Assembly: GCA_030762935.1 (NCBI GenBank)
Contig: CM060892.1
Span: 86,496,827-86,560,826 of the forward strand
Direction: 5' to 3'
DNA from: Hymenopus coronatus
Lineage: Eukaryota > Arthropoda > Insecta > Mantodea > Hymenopodidae
DNA length: 64,000 nt
The notes under the pieces were generated by a model. It did not search any database. It worked only from the letters and a program-made list of their open reading frames with translations, and was not told the DNA's origin. Made by a program: the position numbers and the translations under genes. This document shows positions 13,901 through 22,751 of this stretch, piece by piece. Positions within the stretch are counted from its first letter, which is position 1. The number at the start of each line of letters is the position of its first letter.

Positions 13901-16900
13901 TAATTTCTGTGGAAGTAGGAATAACATAATATTTATTACAAAAATTTTGTCACATCATTCTGAACAGAAGGCCAGCAACAGTCACCAATTAGTTGTGCAT
14001 TTTGAAAAACCAAACATAAATACATACGTGTTTAAATTAAAGCCTTCTTATTGAAAATTAAGTAATTTTGTTTATTATATCTTGAAAATTAATATGCATC
14101 AATATACTGCAGATTGTTTAATATTCTTTAAATAGTTATGTCATTTTAGATAATGAAATGGGTGAGTAATTTTTGTCTTTTCCCTTAATGTGTGCTCATT
14201 TCAGTCATATTATCTAATTGTATTACTTGTTCTGAATAATAGGGCATCTTGCCAACTTTTGCAGTTTACCCATAAAATTTATGGGAGTGTAGGTTTTTTA
14301 TTACTTCATGACAATGAATAGTTTTTTTTTAGCTGAATCAAATCATCACAGCTTTTCACTATGAACTTGATGAAACAAATTTATATTGTATTATATTCCC
14401 AATTTTTTTATGATAATAATGCAAGATTCTTGCCAGAATGTACCTAATAATATGTAGAAAGACATTTCATTCACTGTAAAATCACACACATGTACATAGT
14501 ATTATGATATAGACAAAACAAAGAATGACCAAAAATTGCAGTTACATTCTCCTTATATTCTTAATTGTTTACAACATTTGGTTTTAGATTGCAATTATAA
14601 TAATTTAAAAAAGCAAATGGGTGCAGACATTTTGTAATAGATGATTGAATTGTAGTCAATTTTTTCTCATAAATATTTATCTTATTCACATTCTATAGCT
14701 GTGGATATAAGTTTTACATGCTACGAAATGTTTTGGATTATGGTAATACAAATAAATATGGACTAGAAATTTGTTTATAACCTAGGAAATGTGTTCTTTG
14801 CTTTACTTTAATACATGTTTATTGTGATAAGGAAGAATTGCAGGAATGTTGATAGAAAGAAACAGCACTATCAGGTAGCTGACACTCTAGCTGAGTTGGT
14901 AGAACACCTGCCTGCTGTGTAAGGGGTCCTGGGTTTGAATCTGGGCTGGGGGAGTGGGACCTTTTCTCTGGCCTATATTATTCCCCATCCTCCCCAGAGA
15001 CTGGAGGTATGAAAGAGAGTGCAAATGTGTGCCTCTAAAGTTAAAGATAATTGCCATGAGCAATTGTTCAAAGAAAAAAAACTACCAATATGACCTAAGA
15101 TGTTAAATGCAGCATATAAATGGAATAAAAAAAAAAAAAACCAAAAAACTATGAGGTCTTCAAGGTGTCTTTTAAAATGGAATATCAATTTATTTTCATT
15201 TGTCTGTTTACTGCACTGAATATTTTATGCAGTCTGAATTTCATTGCAAAGTTATTAATTCCCTTTGTGGTACAAGGACAAGGTTACAGGTTTCAATTTT
15301 ATTGAGTTGAAAATGATCCAGCATTATGCATAATTCTATAGTTCTCTGTATTCTCAAGTTAAATCACATTTTCAAATAATACAAGAGATAGAAGGCAAAT
15401 TGATGACGATTTTCTTCTGAAATTTTTCTTTTTTCCTTATATAAATGTGAGCACTAAAATCCGACTCTGTATATAGCACTAAAAGCATTACAATAAACTG
15501 TTGAATTTCCTTTAAGGTGAAGAGAATCAACAGAACAGACCAAAAATCACAGAGCAATAAAGTCTCTCTCACATAATTTTCTAAACAATTGAACAGGTTC
15601 GGTAGGAACATTTTATTTGGTTTCTTCTTAATATAATTATAAACCCTAGTGGATAAAAATTATTGCATTATTTCTATTCTTTACAGGGCACTTCTTCAAA
15701 TTATGAGGCATCCACCACAACAGATATTGTAGATTCTGCAAGTAACAAAACTCAGGCTCAGCGTCGCTCTACACACCGCGTAACTAGGGCTGACAGTAGT
15801 GGGAGCAGCAGTTCTAATCCAGCCCCTAAATCTGCTATATCCAAATCCTCGCTTTCTCGCACTATTACACCTAGAAGTAAAATGGAGTCACCATCTAATC
15901 GTAGTAAGACGTCAGAACCCAGGAACACCAGCAGAACAACAGTGGGGCGCAGTGCCTCAGTACGAGGTACATCTGTCATACAGTTTGCATTACTTATGCT
16001 AACAAAATGGCTTAGTTGAATGTAAAATAACTGAACAAATGAATCTAACATGTAGCTGGTAGCAAATATATGTAAATTTTCCCAGGAAGATTTAAAACAT
16101 GATACAAATAAATGTACAATACATAAAAAATCTGAGAAAACAAATTTCATAGAACTTGTTTGTTATGTTCATTTAGTTTATATTTATACTTATTTATAAA
16201 TATTTCTGTACACTTATTTTTTCTTACCAGAGATTCTAAATTAATATTGCAATTCTGCAAATTTGCAATGATTTAACTTTACACTGAACTATTTAATGGT
16301 AACAGTTAAATGAGTTAGAAATATGGTTATAGTGTACATTGTGTTCTGAACACCATTGAAAGTGATAAAAAAATAAAATATGATAATAGTCTGATTAGCC
16401 ATGATATGAAAATGAATATTTGTTACATATTAGCACTGTACACATAATGTTGAGAGTAAACTATTGGTATGAAACTAATATGATCAAATATTCTGATGCA
16501 GGTAGTGCCGTTGATTCAGCCTCTTTGGGTCGAACAAGTAGTGTGATACCACGCCGCACTTTGAGTTTACGCAAGACAGACTCACAGGGAAGTGTGTCAG
16601 CACAGCAACGGCGCAGTGGTCTGCTCCATCAGGCTGCAGTAGAACGCTCAAATTCTAGAGCTAGCCTGCGCAGTTCTCGCTCCTCCCTTAACAGTTCAGC
16701 TTCTGTGAACACTGTGAAGAATGCAAAGGCAACAAAGGCAACACCACCTCTATCAAAGTCATCCAGTCGCTCCAGTGTTGGAGGTGGCAGTACTGGCGGC
16801 AAGCTCTCTGGATACACAAGTGCAATTAAGGCCCTCACATCAAACTTAGGAAAGGATGCAACAGCCACTCGTAGCAGCAAGTATGGCAGACAATCACCAG

Positions 16901-17241
16901 CTGGATCTGGTTCCACCACAATAAAGAAACCATTAGCTCCAGTTCAGCTTAGATCATCAACTCATCGATCTGTGCCAGCAAGCCGAAGTTCCAGCAGTGG
17001 GAGCAGTATTGGTCCTACTACAACTGTTAGACGAGGAGGCCCTCGATCAGCTGGGGTGTCTACGAGCTTTAAGGAAAATAGTGGAGCCTCATCCTCCGTG
17101 CCAGCTAGCCGTAGTTCAAGCAGTGGTAGTAGCGTAGGACCTGCAGCTAGACGTGCTGGGTTTATGCGACCCACTGCTGCCAGTTCTGCAAAAGACAATG
17201 AAACCACTCCTAGGACACATGTTAGAGTAGCTGTTAAATGA
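1580..17241 (+). CDS. Ser/Arg-rich C-terminal part of a multi-exon gene, probably an FHOD (Fhos-like) formin
   Basis: Eight plus-strand exons join with consistent phases into about 969 codons ending in TGA at 17239-17241. The 5' part of the gene lies before the window: the first exon seen enters in the middle of a codon and nothing upstream gives a start. The product is basic and low in complexity, rich in Ser, Arg, Thr and Pro, with short helical charged segments in the second and fifth exons. FHOD formins nucleate or bundle actin, and their C-terminal DAD segment folds back on the N-terminal half; human FHOD DADs carry a basic RKRSR..NRKSL type motif. The second exon here encodes RRRSRRVQSNRRSL, which is close to that. 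No FH1 or FH2 domain is present, so the family call is an inference; another cytoskeletal Ser/Arg-rich protein is possible. That this is a real gene is nearly certain from the phased splice sites, the coding composition and the long open exons. Confidence 0.6.
1830..1969 (+). CDS. Exon 2: charged helix plus DAD-like basic motif
   Basis: The acceptor CAACAG|TGG follows a pyrimidine-rich tract, only 90 bp after the preceding donor. The exon encodes a Trp/Glu/Lys-rich helix (AWRQKIEAWLQENEKEE) followed by the basic cluster RRRSRRVQSNRRSL. The donor is G|GTATAC at 1970 (phase 1). The basic cluster resembles the polybasic part of FHOD diaphanous-autoregulatory domains, which binds the N-terminal inhibitory half of the formin. 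It is the main clue to family. Confidence 0.8.
1970..3503 (+). other. Intron between exons 2 and 3
   Basis: Very AT-rich (many T-runs), with GT at 1970 and AG at 3502-3503. No repeat or gene is recognised in it. Confidence 0.8.
3504..3674 (+). CDS. Exon 3
   Basis: The acceptor is TTGCAG at 3498-3503. The exon reads ESEGRGSTLDTLPEEKST... and ends with YSDWRPTIEKTDVVGAMAAI-E, phase 1. The donor GTCTCA at 3675 is GT but a poor match to GTRAGT. The neighbouring exon joins in frame through the split Glu codon, which supports the boundary. No named domain is recognised. Confidence 0.85.
3882..4379. repeat. Foldback element with ~165-bp inverted arms
   Basis: The left arm (about 3882-4050) and right arm (about 4210-4379) are inverted copies of each other. 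For example TGAGCCTTATAGATTGTGGC on the left is matched by its complement at the right, and the blocks for GAATAGGACAG and CCATTTAGCT match as well. The loop is about 160 bp. No coding capacity. It lies in the intron between exons 3 and 4 and is probably a decayed MITE or foldback transposon. Confidence 0.8.
4380..5191. other. Unassigned intron sequence
   Basis: AT-rich with no recognised gene. The long minus-strand open frame that starts at 5382 runs through SINE sequence and has no coding character. Confidence 0.4.
5192..5405 (-). repeat. tRNA-derived SINE, family 1
   Basis: The tRNA-like head reads on the minus strand from about 5405, with A-box-like TGGTGTACTGGTTACCA and B box GGGTTTAAACC. 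The body shares GGCTTGAGGTTCTTTT and the ACTTCCCTTCCAAAGGAAGC palindrome with copies at 40745-40950 and 53768-54205. Confidence 0.8.
5406..7111. other. Unassigned intron sequence
   Basis: A more complex block at about 5590-6240 has overlapping open frames but no recognised domain; it may be an old repeat. The remainder is plain AT-rich intron up to the acceptor at 7111. Confidence 0.4.
7112..7278 (+). CDS. Exon 4
   Basis: The acceptor TTTCCAG ends at 7111 and the donor GTAAAC begins at 7279. The exon encodes EAQPQTPVKDKSPWRKSNLN and an Arg-rich segment LDMRRLRRMRSRGN, ending in a phase-0 Gln. The intron before it is the gene's second longest in the window at about 3.4 kb. Confidence 0.88.
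7279..7759 (+). other. Intron between exons 4 and 5
   Basis: A 481-bp intron, GTAAAC...TTTCAG, AT-rich, with nothing recognised inside. Confidence 0.85.
7760..8782 (+). CDS. Exon 5: large 341-codon exon
   Basis: This is an exactly in-frame exon of 1023 bp between TTTCAG (to 7759) and the consensus donor GTAAGA (8783). It encodes a Ser/Thr/Arg-rich disordered region with repeated basic pairs before Leu/Arg (RLRRS, RRLRRIPR, ARRTRRYKK). Near its C-terminal end is a Lys/Glu-rich helical stretch (KDKESRLKKWQERLKYRG) followed by EEALADIANAGLELKNLNEP. Its GC content is clearly above that of the flanking introns. The length and open frame make it the most secure exon. Confidence 0.95.
8783..9288 (+). 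other. First part of intron between exons 5 and 6
   Basis: It begins with the consensus donor GTAAGA. AT-rich, no recognised element. Confidence 0.7.
9289..9850 (+). repeat. R870 copy (decayed)
   Basis: It starts with the family 5' motif (TCTGATGTGTTACATTTACAT...TTTCTCTC) and runs through GATTTTCTTGAAAATCTTTG and the GTTTTTGAG.TATGCTG block to a degenerate 3' end. Short open frames inside are not genes. Confidence 0.7.
10145..10230 (+). repeat. tRNA-like SINE head, family 6
   Basis: TGGCCAAGAGGTTAAG (A-box-like, as in tRNA-Ser) is followed at tRNA spacing by GGTTCAAATCT (B box). Pairing of the stems is poor, so this is a SINE or tRNA pseudogene. Confidence 0.6.
10420..10720 (-). pseudogene. 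Tc1-like transposase C-terminal relic
   Basis: On the minus strand, interrupted frames read NVWVEVKREL, matching the conserved NPIENVWxxVKREL-type segment around the third catalytic residue, then LSMLRRLRAVI, like the SMPRRLRAVI C-terminus of Tc1-like transposases. Several stops break the frame and no terminal repeats were identified. Confidence 0.55.
10776..10811. repeat. Compound (TG)n(TA)n microsatellite
   Basis: About ten TG units followed by seven or so TA units in the intron between exons 5 and 6. Confidence 0.95.
10931..10959. repeat. T29 homopolymer
   Basis: Twenty-nine consecutive T; possibly the tail of a minus-strand retroposon. Confidence 0.95.
10960..11714. other. Unassigned intron sequence
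   Basis: Moderate-complexity sequence with overlapping open frames on both strands. No domain, terminal repeat or second copy in the window is recognised. Confidence 0.4.
11715..12285 (-). repeat. R870 copy (partial)
   Basis: Minus-orientation copy lacking its 3' end. It carries the family blocks TTAAATACCAAA, ATGTATATCTTGAATTTTCT and the ACTAGCTCTTAAAAGATTTGA region. It ends about 110 bp before exon 6. Confidence 0.75.
12394..12621 (+). CDS. Exon 6: Asn-rich exon with DEGFEETQSLVSE segment
   Basis: A 76-codon in-frame exon between TTGGCAG (to 12393) and GTAAAG (12622). It begins with an Asn/Lys-rich low-complexity run. It ends with an acidic segment containing DEGFEETQSLVSETPSQ, the least repetitive and probably most conserved piece. 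It lies about 3.6 kb after exon 5, across an intron that contains several transposon relics. Confidence 0.92.
12622..12772 (+). other. Start of intron between exons 6 and 7
   Basis: Begins GTAAAG; nothing recognised before the tandem duplication. Confidence 0.6.
12773..13090. repeat. Two-copy tandem direct repeat, unit ~159 bp
   Basis: Copy 1 (12773-12930) and copy 2 (12931-13090) are nearly identical from CTTCTTTGAAAAT to TACTCAA(...)CTTGAGTCA. They differ by a few substitutions and one short indel. The high identity implies a recent local duplication inside the intron. Confidence 0.92.
13091..14877. other. Unassigned intron sequence
   Basis: The 13130-13770 stretch is less AT-rich and looks repeat-like, but no family could be assigned. 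The rest is AT-rich with nothing recognised. Confidence 0.4.
14878..15140 (+). repeat. tRNA-derived SINE with A tail, family 4
   Basis: A-box-like TAGCTGAGTTGGTAGA and B box GGGTTTGAATCT stand at tRNA spacing, followed by a unique body and a 14-base A tail (15127-15140). A related, more decayed copy lies at 47930-48100. Confidence 0.85.
15141..15686 (+). other. End of intron before exon 7
   Basis: AT-rich, no recognised element; ends TTTACAG. Confidence 0.6.
15687..15966 (+). CDS. Exon 7: Ser/Arg-rich exon
   Basis: The acceptor CTTTACAG ends at 15686 and the donor G|GTACAT begins at 15967 (phase 1). It encodes GTSSNYEASTTTDIVDSASN, then a run of Ser/Arg/Thr with multiple RS and SR pairs (RRSTHRVTRADSSGSSSSN, SKSSLSRTITPRSK, GRSASVRG). 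Such basic Ser-rich stretches are typical phosphorylation targets and microtubule- or actin-binding tails. The specific role is unknown. Confidence 0.92.
15967..16501 (+). other. Intron between exons 7 and 8
   Basis: A 535-bp AT-rich intron, GTACAT...GATGCAG; no insertion recognised. Confidence 0.85.
16502..17241 (+). CDS. Terminal exon: Ser/Arg-rich tail, SxIP motif, stop
   Basis: The acceptor TGATGCAG ends at 16501; the exon completes a Gly codon and runs 246 codons to TGA at 17239-17241. It contains SSVIPRR (SxIP-type EB1-binding candidate, 16540-16551). It also carries the near-duplicate blocks VPASRSSSSGSSIGP (16972-17016) and VPASRSSSSGSSVGP (17098-17142). The C-terminus is TPRTHVRVAVK. 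The frame is intact throughout, with high GC compared with the flanks. Confidence 0.95.
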
Positions 17242-17640
17242 AAACTTTTGCAACTTCTTAACTATAATTTCTTTTTTATTTTGCCATTAATGTGCAATGC
17301 TAACTCCGGTCTAGTCAAGAATTTAAGATGGCAATTGTGAAGTTGACTTTTTGTTTTGGCGTGCCATGATTAAAAGATGTTTGTTTTTGGCACTCTACAG
17401 CATCTGTGTGGTGTATTTTTTTTTTTTTTTTTAGTAAGAAGAATTGTTTGCCCTAAAGAGTAAGCAGCAGTAGTTTACGAATGCAAGATAAGGTTCTGAA
17501 TACTCACAGATGACTGCATTGTTAAAGGTTGTGACTAATAGTACCTGTCGCTCATGACTTTCTTTTTATCTGTGGTGCTTAAAGTAACTGTGTTAAGATT
17601 TTGGCTTCTAAATCTACAATAAAAGAAGTTCTGAGCTTAA
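17242..17640 (+). other. 3' UTR with poly(A) signal
   Basis: This AT-rich non-coding sequence follows the stop codon. A canonical AATAAA lies at 17618-17623, about 15 bases before an A-run (17639-17649) that marks a likely cleavage region. A second AATAAA at 17766-17771 could serve a longer form. Confidence 0.7.
17618..17623 (+). terminator. Poly(A) signal AATAAA
   Basis: Exact AATAAA about 375 bases after the stop codon of the plus-strand gene. It is the first such hexamer downstream of the stop that I found. Confidence 0.65.
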
Positions 17641-19458
17641 AAAAAAAAAGATAAAGAAGTCAATGAAGACGTACAACCATAATGTTAACTCTGGGAATAA
17701 CAATGTATTTTGTTTTTTAAACTTGAAAAATTTGAGGTTATATTTCATAAATTCCATTCATAAAAAATAAAATCTGTGCCAAAGTTTCCATCCACATCAA
17801 TTTGAAGTTTCATTAATTTTCTTGAACAGAATGTGTAAACACTAATAATATGTCTTATTTTTTACTATTAATGAGTTGATATTGTTAAAACTCTATTTTT
17901 GAGATAATTTATGAATTCCAGATTACTTTCATTATCAACAGATTTTTAAGTGATGCACTTGAATTTTAATTCATAGATAGATACCGTGCATATTTAGACA
18001 TTACATATTATGAATGGATGTTTATGAGAAATTGAATAAGACTGGGTCTGTGAGTATTCACTATTATTTTGCAGGATGTGCAGGCAGTAAGTACTAAATT
18101 AAATTCTAGGCTAATTGTACAAATGTGTAGCATTGAACTAGCATCTGAGCCATTATAAGGCCCAACTTGATCATATATTGCTATTAGTTTTTTTTATATA
18201 TATATTTAGTTTTATATGTATACATATATAAATATATAAAAACAATGTAAGAATGCTACCTAATATCAGCATTATACATATGTACATTTTTTATACAAAG
18301 GATGTTATTTCAGTATTTCATGGTGCCTTAAAAAGTGTTAATAACAGCATGTTTTCTTTTCTCTATTGAGTTTATAAGAATTAACACATTTTTAACACAT
18401 GTACTGTATTATCATGATATTTTATTAATGAAAAAGATTTTTGTAAATGCATCACGATATTCAATTGTTAATTTACTAAAACACACCAGTGATAATTCTT
18501 TCAGTAACATAGATTAACAACATTGTTAGAGTGTCCCTTTGTGATGTAAGTCATTTCTGAACATTCCATAGCAAATTAAATTATATTTTACTGCACAGTT
18601 CAAGGTCTTTTGACCATACATCATGAAAAATATTGGCTTTTAGCAAAATGTTTATATAGTGTTACATCTATTATTTGCATAAACATCTTCAGTATTATTT
18701 TTGTGATATAGATTAATAATGGGAAACTGTACCTCCTCTTTCTTTTTTCTTCCTGTGCTGATTGCCCTAGGCTTTCGGAATAATGTACAATGTTATAAAT
18801 GAAGGTAAAATCTTCTGATGCCAAAAGCTACCTGGTGTTCACATTTTAAGTTGTGAGAAATTTCTGAGAAATAAGAGATAAGCAATGAAACTACCATACA
18901 ACTGGAAGAAGAACCATTCACATAGAAATGTTACTGTAAACGGGACATGAACATAATTATTTATGAACAGGGATTTAACAAGACCATTCTAAATGTTTTA
19001 TATGCACAAATGTTTGACATAAAAAAATACAGTAGAGTTCCAGTATTTTGAGGTTCTGTGTACATTGAACTGGTTTTAAGAAAATTAAAATTTTACATAA
19101 AACTAAGATAAAATACCATTTTTATACTTTCACCATATGTATGTTTTATGCACCGAATGTGTCGTATTTTGATCTTTCTTTCAATTTTTCATGCACAATA
19201 CAGGTAAAACTGCCCCCTTAGGGTTTTTGTTTCTAATACACAGAAATAACCATGGTCTTAGACTGCTAATGCATTATATTACAGATTGACAAATACCATT
19301 AGGTTTGAAGGAATGTGCTTGCTCTTTCTTTGTCGGCTCTTCATTAATTGGGACCATGTGTCAATTACTTGTACAGTGAACATCCTCTCAGAAAAAATAT
19401 TGTATTGGTACAGATTCCTTACTCAGTGATAGTGGTCATTAAAACACACTTAAGTAAA
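17641..19458. other. Intergenic sequence downstream of the gene
   Basis: AT-rich with an (AT)-rich palindromic stretch near 18186-18240. No gene, SINE or known repeat recognised. It may include a longer 3' UTR. Confidence 0.4.
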
Positions 19459-20170
19459 AATCTGATACGTTCCATTCACATAACCTTCTATAGCTATCCA
19501 ATATAAAACTATTCATACAAAAGATTATTCATTTATCTATATAATGCTAATCAAGATAAACATCAGCAGAAATTGTCTTATTACTTGCTTCCTTGTAAGT
19601 AGAAGGGAAATAAGGGAATGTATTAAGCTTTAGCAATAATCAAATCTTTTTAAAGCTGGTCACTATGTGAAACAATTGAGGTTCAGTTTGCTTTGCAAGG
19701 TCCCATTTGAGACAAGTTAATTAGTTTTAAAACTGAAACATATAACAAGAAATATCTCAAAAATGGTCAATTCTACAAGAAAATATATATATATGATATC
19801 TACAATATTTGTGTAGTAACTTTTGGCCTATCTCTTACATTATGTAAAATTTTGCAAAACTCATCCAAGAAAAAGAAGTGTTCAGAGGCTTTACCCAGAA
19901 AATTCAAAACAGAGTAGTTTGTGGAGAAGGATTTTCTTAAAAATCTTTGTGTTGCGTCCTTGGAAGATACCAAACTTAAAGACCAAGTTTGATGTCCAAC
20001 ATTCTTTTCGTTTTTGAGCTATGTTGTCCATACGCATTCATACATTTTTTCCAACTCAGGGAACCTCAAAACATATATTTCCAGTGAAATCTCGACATTA
20101 AATTTTGCGTGGAGTACAATACCTTCTCTAGCTACTAAGTACATTATATTTTCTAGAGAAAGTAAAAATA
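19459..20170 (+). repeat. R870 copy
   Basis: It starts AATCTGATACGTTCCATTC and runs through GCTAATCAAGATAAACATCA and CCTTGGAAGATACCAAACTT to the 3' TAGAGAAAGT. Both ends are readable. Confidence 0.85.
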
Positions 20171-20822
20171 CACAGTTTACAGCAGTAACGGTCTGACTGT
20201 TGTTGTAGATGGCCTGTACCTGTTCATATTCTACTGTAATGAGCCCATCATATAACACTGTGCAGGTACTGTATTGTTTTTTTTTTTTTTTTTCCAGCCA
20301 TTATTGTGTTCATTAAACATTTATTCTTGATTTACTCACTAATTTAGTGATATTTCTGTATAATCTGAGTTTTTTGTAACTTGAGATAGTCTCGGCCTCA
20401 GTTAGCTCAAATTATTGGGCTCTACTGTATACAAATTCAGAAGTCAGCAAACACCATTATATGTGACTAATGAGTGGTAATTTGAAACATCACTTAATAT
20501 AAATAAATAGATACCTTAAATATGTTTTGAACAGTGTATGTACCTATTCACAGCAGGTACCTGACAGTTCCTTCCATTACCAAACCACCTCTGGAACAGG
20601 TATCACCACTTAGAGCAATTTCATAAAAAAATTTATCCACCAGGAAGAGCCAGTTTGGAATACACATAAGCACAGTCAAACATATTCAAGCTAAGAACTG
20701 AAGCTTTCCTGGCGACGTGTTAATTCAAAATCTTCTCGGGCTTCTAGCCAGGTAAAAGCCATTAAATATTCAAGATGTTAATGCTTCAGAATGCTTTATA
20801 AAATTCAGATATTATAAATATA
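20171..20822. other. Unassigned sequence
   Basis: AT-rich with a T-run at 20276-20294; nothing recognised. Confidence 0.4.
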
Positions 20823-21013
20823 AAAAAATGGATATTGATACAAATTCCATAATTGAGTAAGTTATACATTTTATATTTCTTTAAATTAGATTAATATGTA
20901 TTATATATACATATAGTATCTAAAATACATATTAATCTAGTTTAAAGAAATATAAAACGTATAAGTATAACTTAATCAATTATGGAATTTGTATCAATAT
21001 CCATTTTTTTTCC
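20823..21013. repeat. Near-perfect ~190-bp palindrome
   Basis: Left arm 20823-20910 and right arm 20922-21013 are inverted copies (TGGATATTGATACAAATTCC ... its complement) meeting at a short AT spacer. There is a small indel near ATACATTTTATA / ATAAAACGTATAAG. No coding. It resembles a snap-back MITE. Confidence 0.9.
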
Positions 21014-21029
21014 TTAACATCATTTAATC

Positions 21030-21155
21030 TAAGAGGTCATATCAGACAATAAATGAAATTGGTGAAATGATGCTCAAATGATTTGGGGTCCATGGAGCTT
21101 AAAGTTACTTGACATTCATCTTCTCAGAATAAGGGAAAACCCGGGAAAAAATATC
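21030..21155 (-). repeat. SINE family 3, 3' fragment
   Basis: It matches the body of the SINE at 60319-60541 in reverse: AATGAAATTGGTGAAATGAT, TTTGGGGTCCATGGAG, CTTCTCAGAATAAGGGAAAA. The tRNA head is missing. Confidence 0.8.
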
Positions 21156-21214
21156 CATTTTGTGGCTTCTTTTTATGAATTCCTTCAGTCATATGTTTTA
21201 TGGATATATTTTCA

Positions 21215-21620
21215 TGTGACATTGTATTTCCATTATGAATGCTGACTCAGTGTAACTTATGTCCTCAGGTTTATGTTAATATTTCTCTGTGAATGGTCCT
21301 TAGATCTCTGAAATATAAGGATGGCTAATGCTCCTGTTTTGCTCTTTCACCAAATGATTATTTTTTAAAAACAAATTGGTGGATATTTCAATAGGAATTA
21401 TTTATTATTTAGGCCATTTACTTATAGAATTTCAAAAACCTTGAAATGCCTTATCTTATGCCTTTTGCTTTTTTTTCTTCTGAATTTCTATCTCACATTT
21501 ATATGAGCAGTTTCCCTGCCAGAAAATCTTTGAAAATTTTCAGCTAAACACTGTACATCCAGCCAACTATTAATATTGCGAAACATCTGTAGCTTTGGTA
21601 AACAAGTATTTAAGCTGTGT
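21215..21620 (+). repeat. Direct dispersed repeat, copy A
   Basis: It shares about 390 bp with 29330-29720 in the same orientation (for example TTTATGTTAATATTTCTCTG and ATTTCAAAAACCTTG). The second copy abuts the 5' side of a minus-strand LINE relic, so it may be LINE-associated. Confidence 0.75.
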
Positions 21621-21895
21621 GAAAATATATTTTAGGCTTTATTATTTTATTTATTATTTTATCCCTTTAAAGGAACCTCTAACTGATAATATAAGTGCTT
21701 AACCTTCTACGTTGCAAAACACCAGAAATAAAATTTTAGAACAGCAGAAGCTATAAATGAGAAAGTTAAATTACACTTTACTGTCTAACACTTTTTTTTG
21801 TCTTGTTTTTTTTTTTTATATATAGAACAGCCAATATTGACAATATAGCACAGGCTTTATGGCGACAGCATTACAACTTAAGAGACACATGGTAG
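21621..21895. other. Unassigned sequence
   Basis: AT-rich; nothing recognised. Confidence 0.4.
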
Positions 21896-22590
21896 CAGTC
21901 TTCTTCTGTTTTTACTTTCTCTGCATGTACTATATGCGTAGGCAGAGCAAGTATTGTATTTCACCAAAAATTTTGATGCTGATATTTCACCTGAAATATA
22001 TGTTTTGAGGTCTCCTGAGTCCAAAAAGAAGCATTTTTAGAAAAATATCTGTGTGTCTGTGAACATGATAATTCAAAAACAAAAAATCCCTCTACATGAA
22101 AAAAAATATTGAAAATGTTGACTTTCTCAAAAACAGCCCTAAAAATTTTGGTTAAAATACTGTATATTAAAAATACTTATATGCCAAATAAAATGTATAT
22201 CTCAAATTTTCTAGGAATAGTCTCTGAAGTCTCTTCACTCTGAATGACTTTTGCATAACTGGTAAATGGTAAGAGATAGACAAAAAGCTACTACGCAAAA
22301 AATGTGGAGCTCATTAAAACACACAACTTATGTCGTGTACAATTTTTTGTGGAATTAACCATTTCCAAGATATCTCTTGTTTCTGATTTCACTTTCTAAC
22401 TACTGGCCATGCAAAGAGAACAGCTTTCAATCACATAGCAACCAGTTTTAAAAGATTTGATTATCGCTTTAGCCCAGGGTATTTATTCCCTTAGTCCTTT
22501 TCTACTTACAAGGAAGTAAGTAATAAAACAATTTCTGTTAATGTTTATCTTGATGATGTAAATAAAGACATTTTTTGTAAGAATATTTTT
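21896..22590 (-). repeat. R870 copy
   Basis: It begins with the inverted 3' end (TTACTTTCTCTGC...GGCAGAGCAAGTATTG) and runs to GTTTATCTTGATGATG near the family 5' end. Confidence 0.85.
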
Positions 22591-22751
22591 ATTTTAAAAT
22601 TAAATCCACCATCATAAGAACAAAGCACTAATTAGATTGCACCTATCAAGATAATTCCCTTATTACCCAAAGGTAAATAAAAATAATTCTGGATATCAGA
22701 TAAATTCTCAAATTAAATTAAAAAATTGTATGCAAAGGAGTGTGTACAATA
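22591..22751. other. Short unassigned gap
   Basis: AT-rich sequence between an R870 copy and the mariner-like foldback; ends with the TA target dinucleotide. Confidence 0.5.

Noticed and set aside
14878..15140. tRNA-like heads at 809, 10145, 14878, 25240, 40505, 40950, 54200, 60319 and 62653 as functional tRNA genes
   Set aside because: A and B boxes are present, but acceptor and anticodon stems do not pair and bodies continue as repeats.
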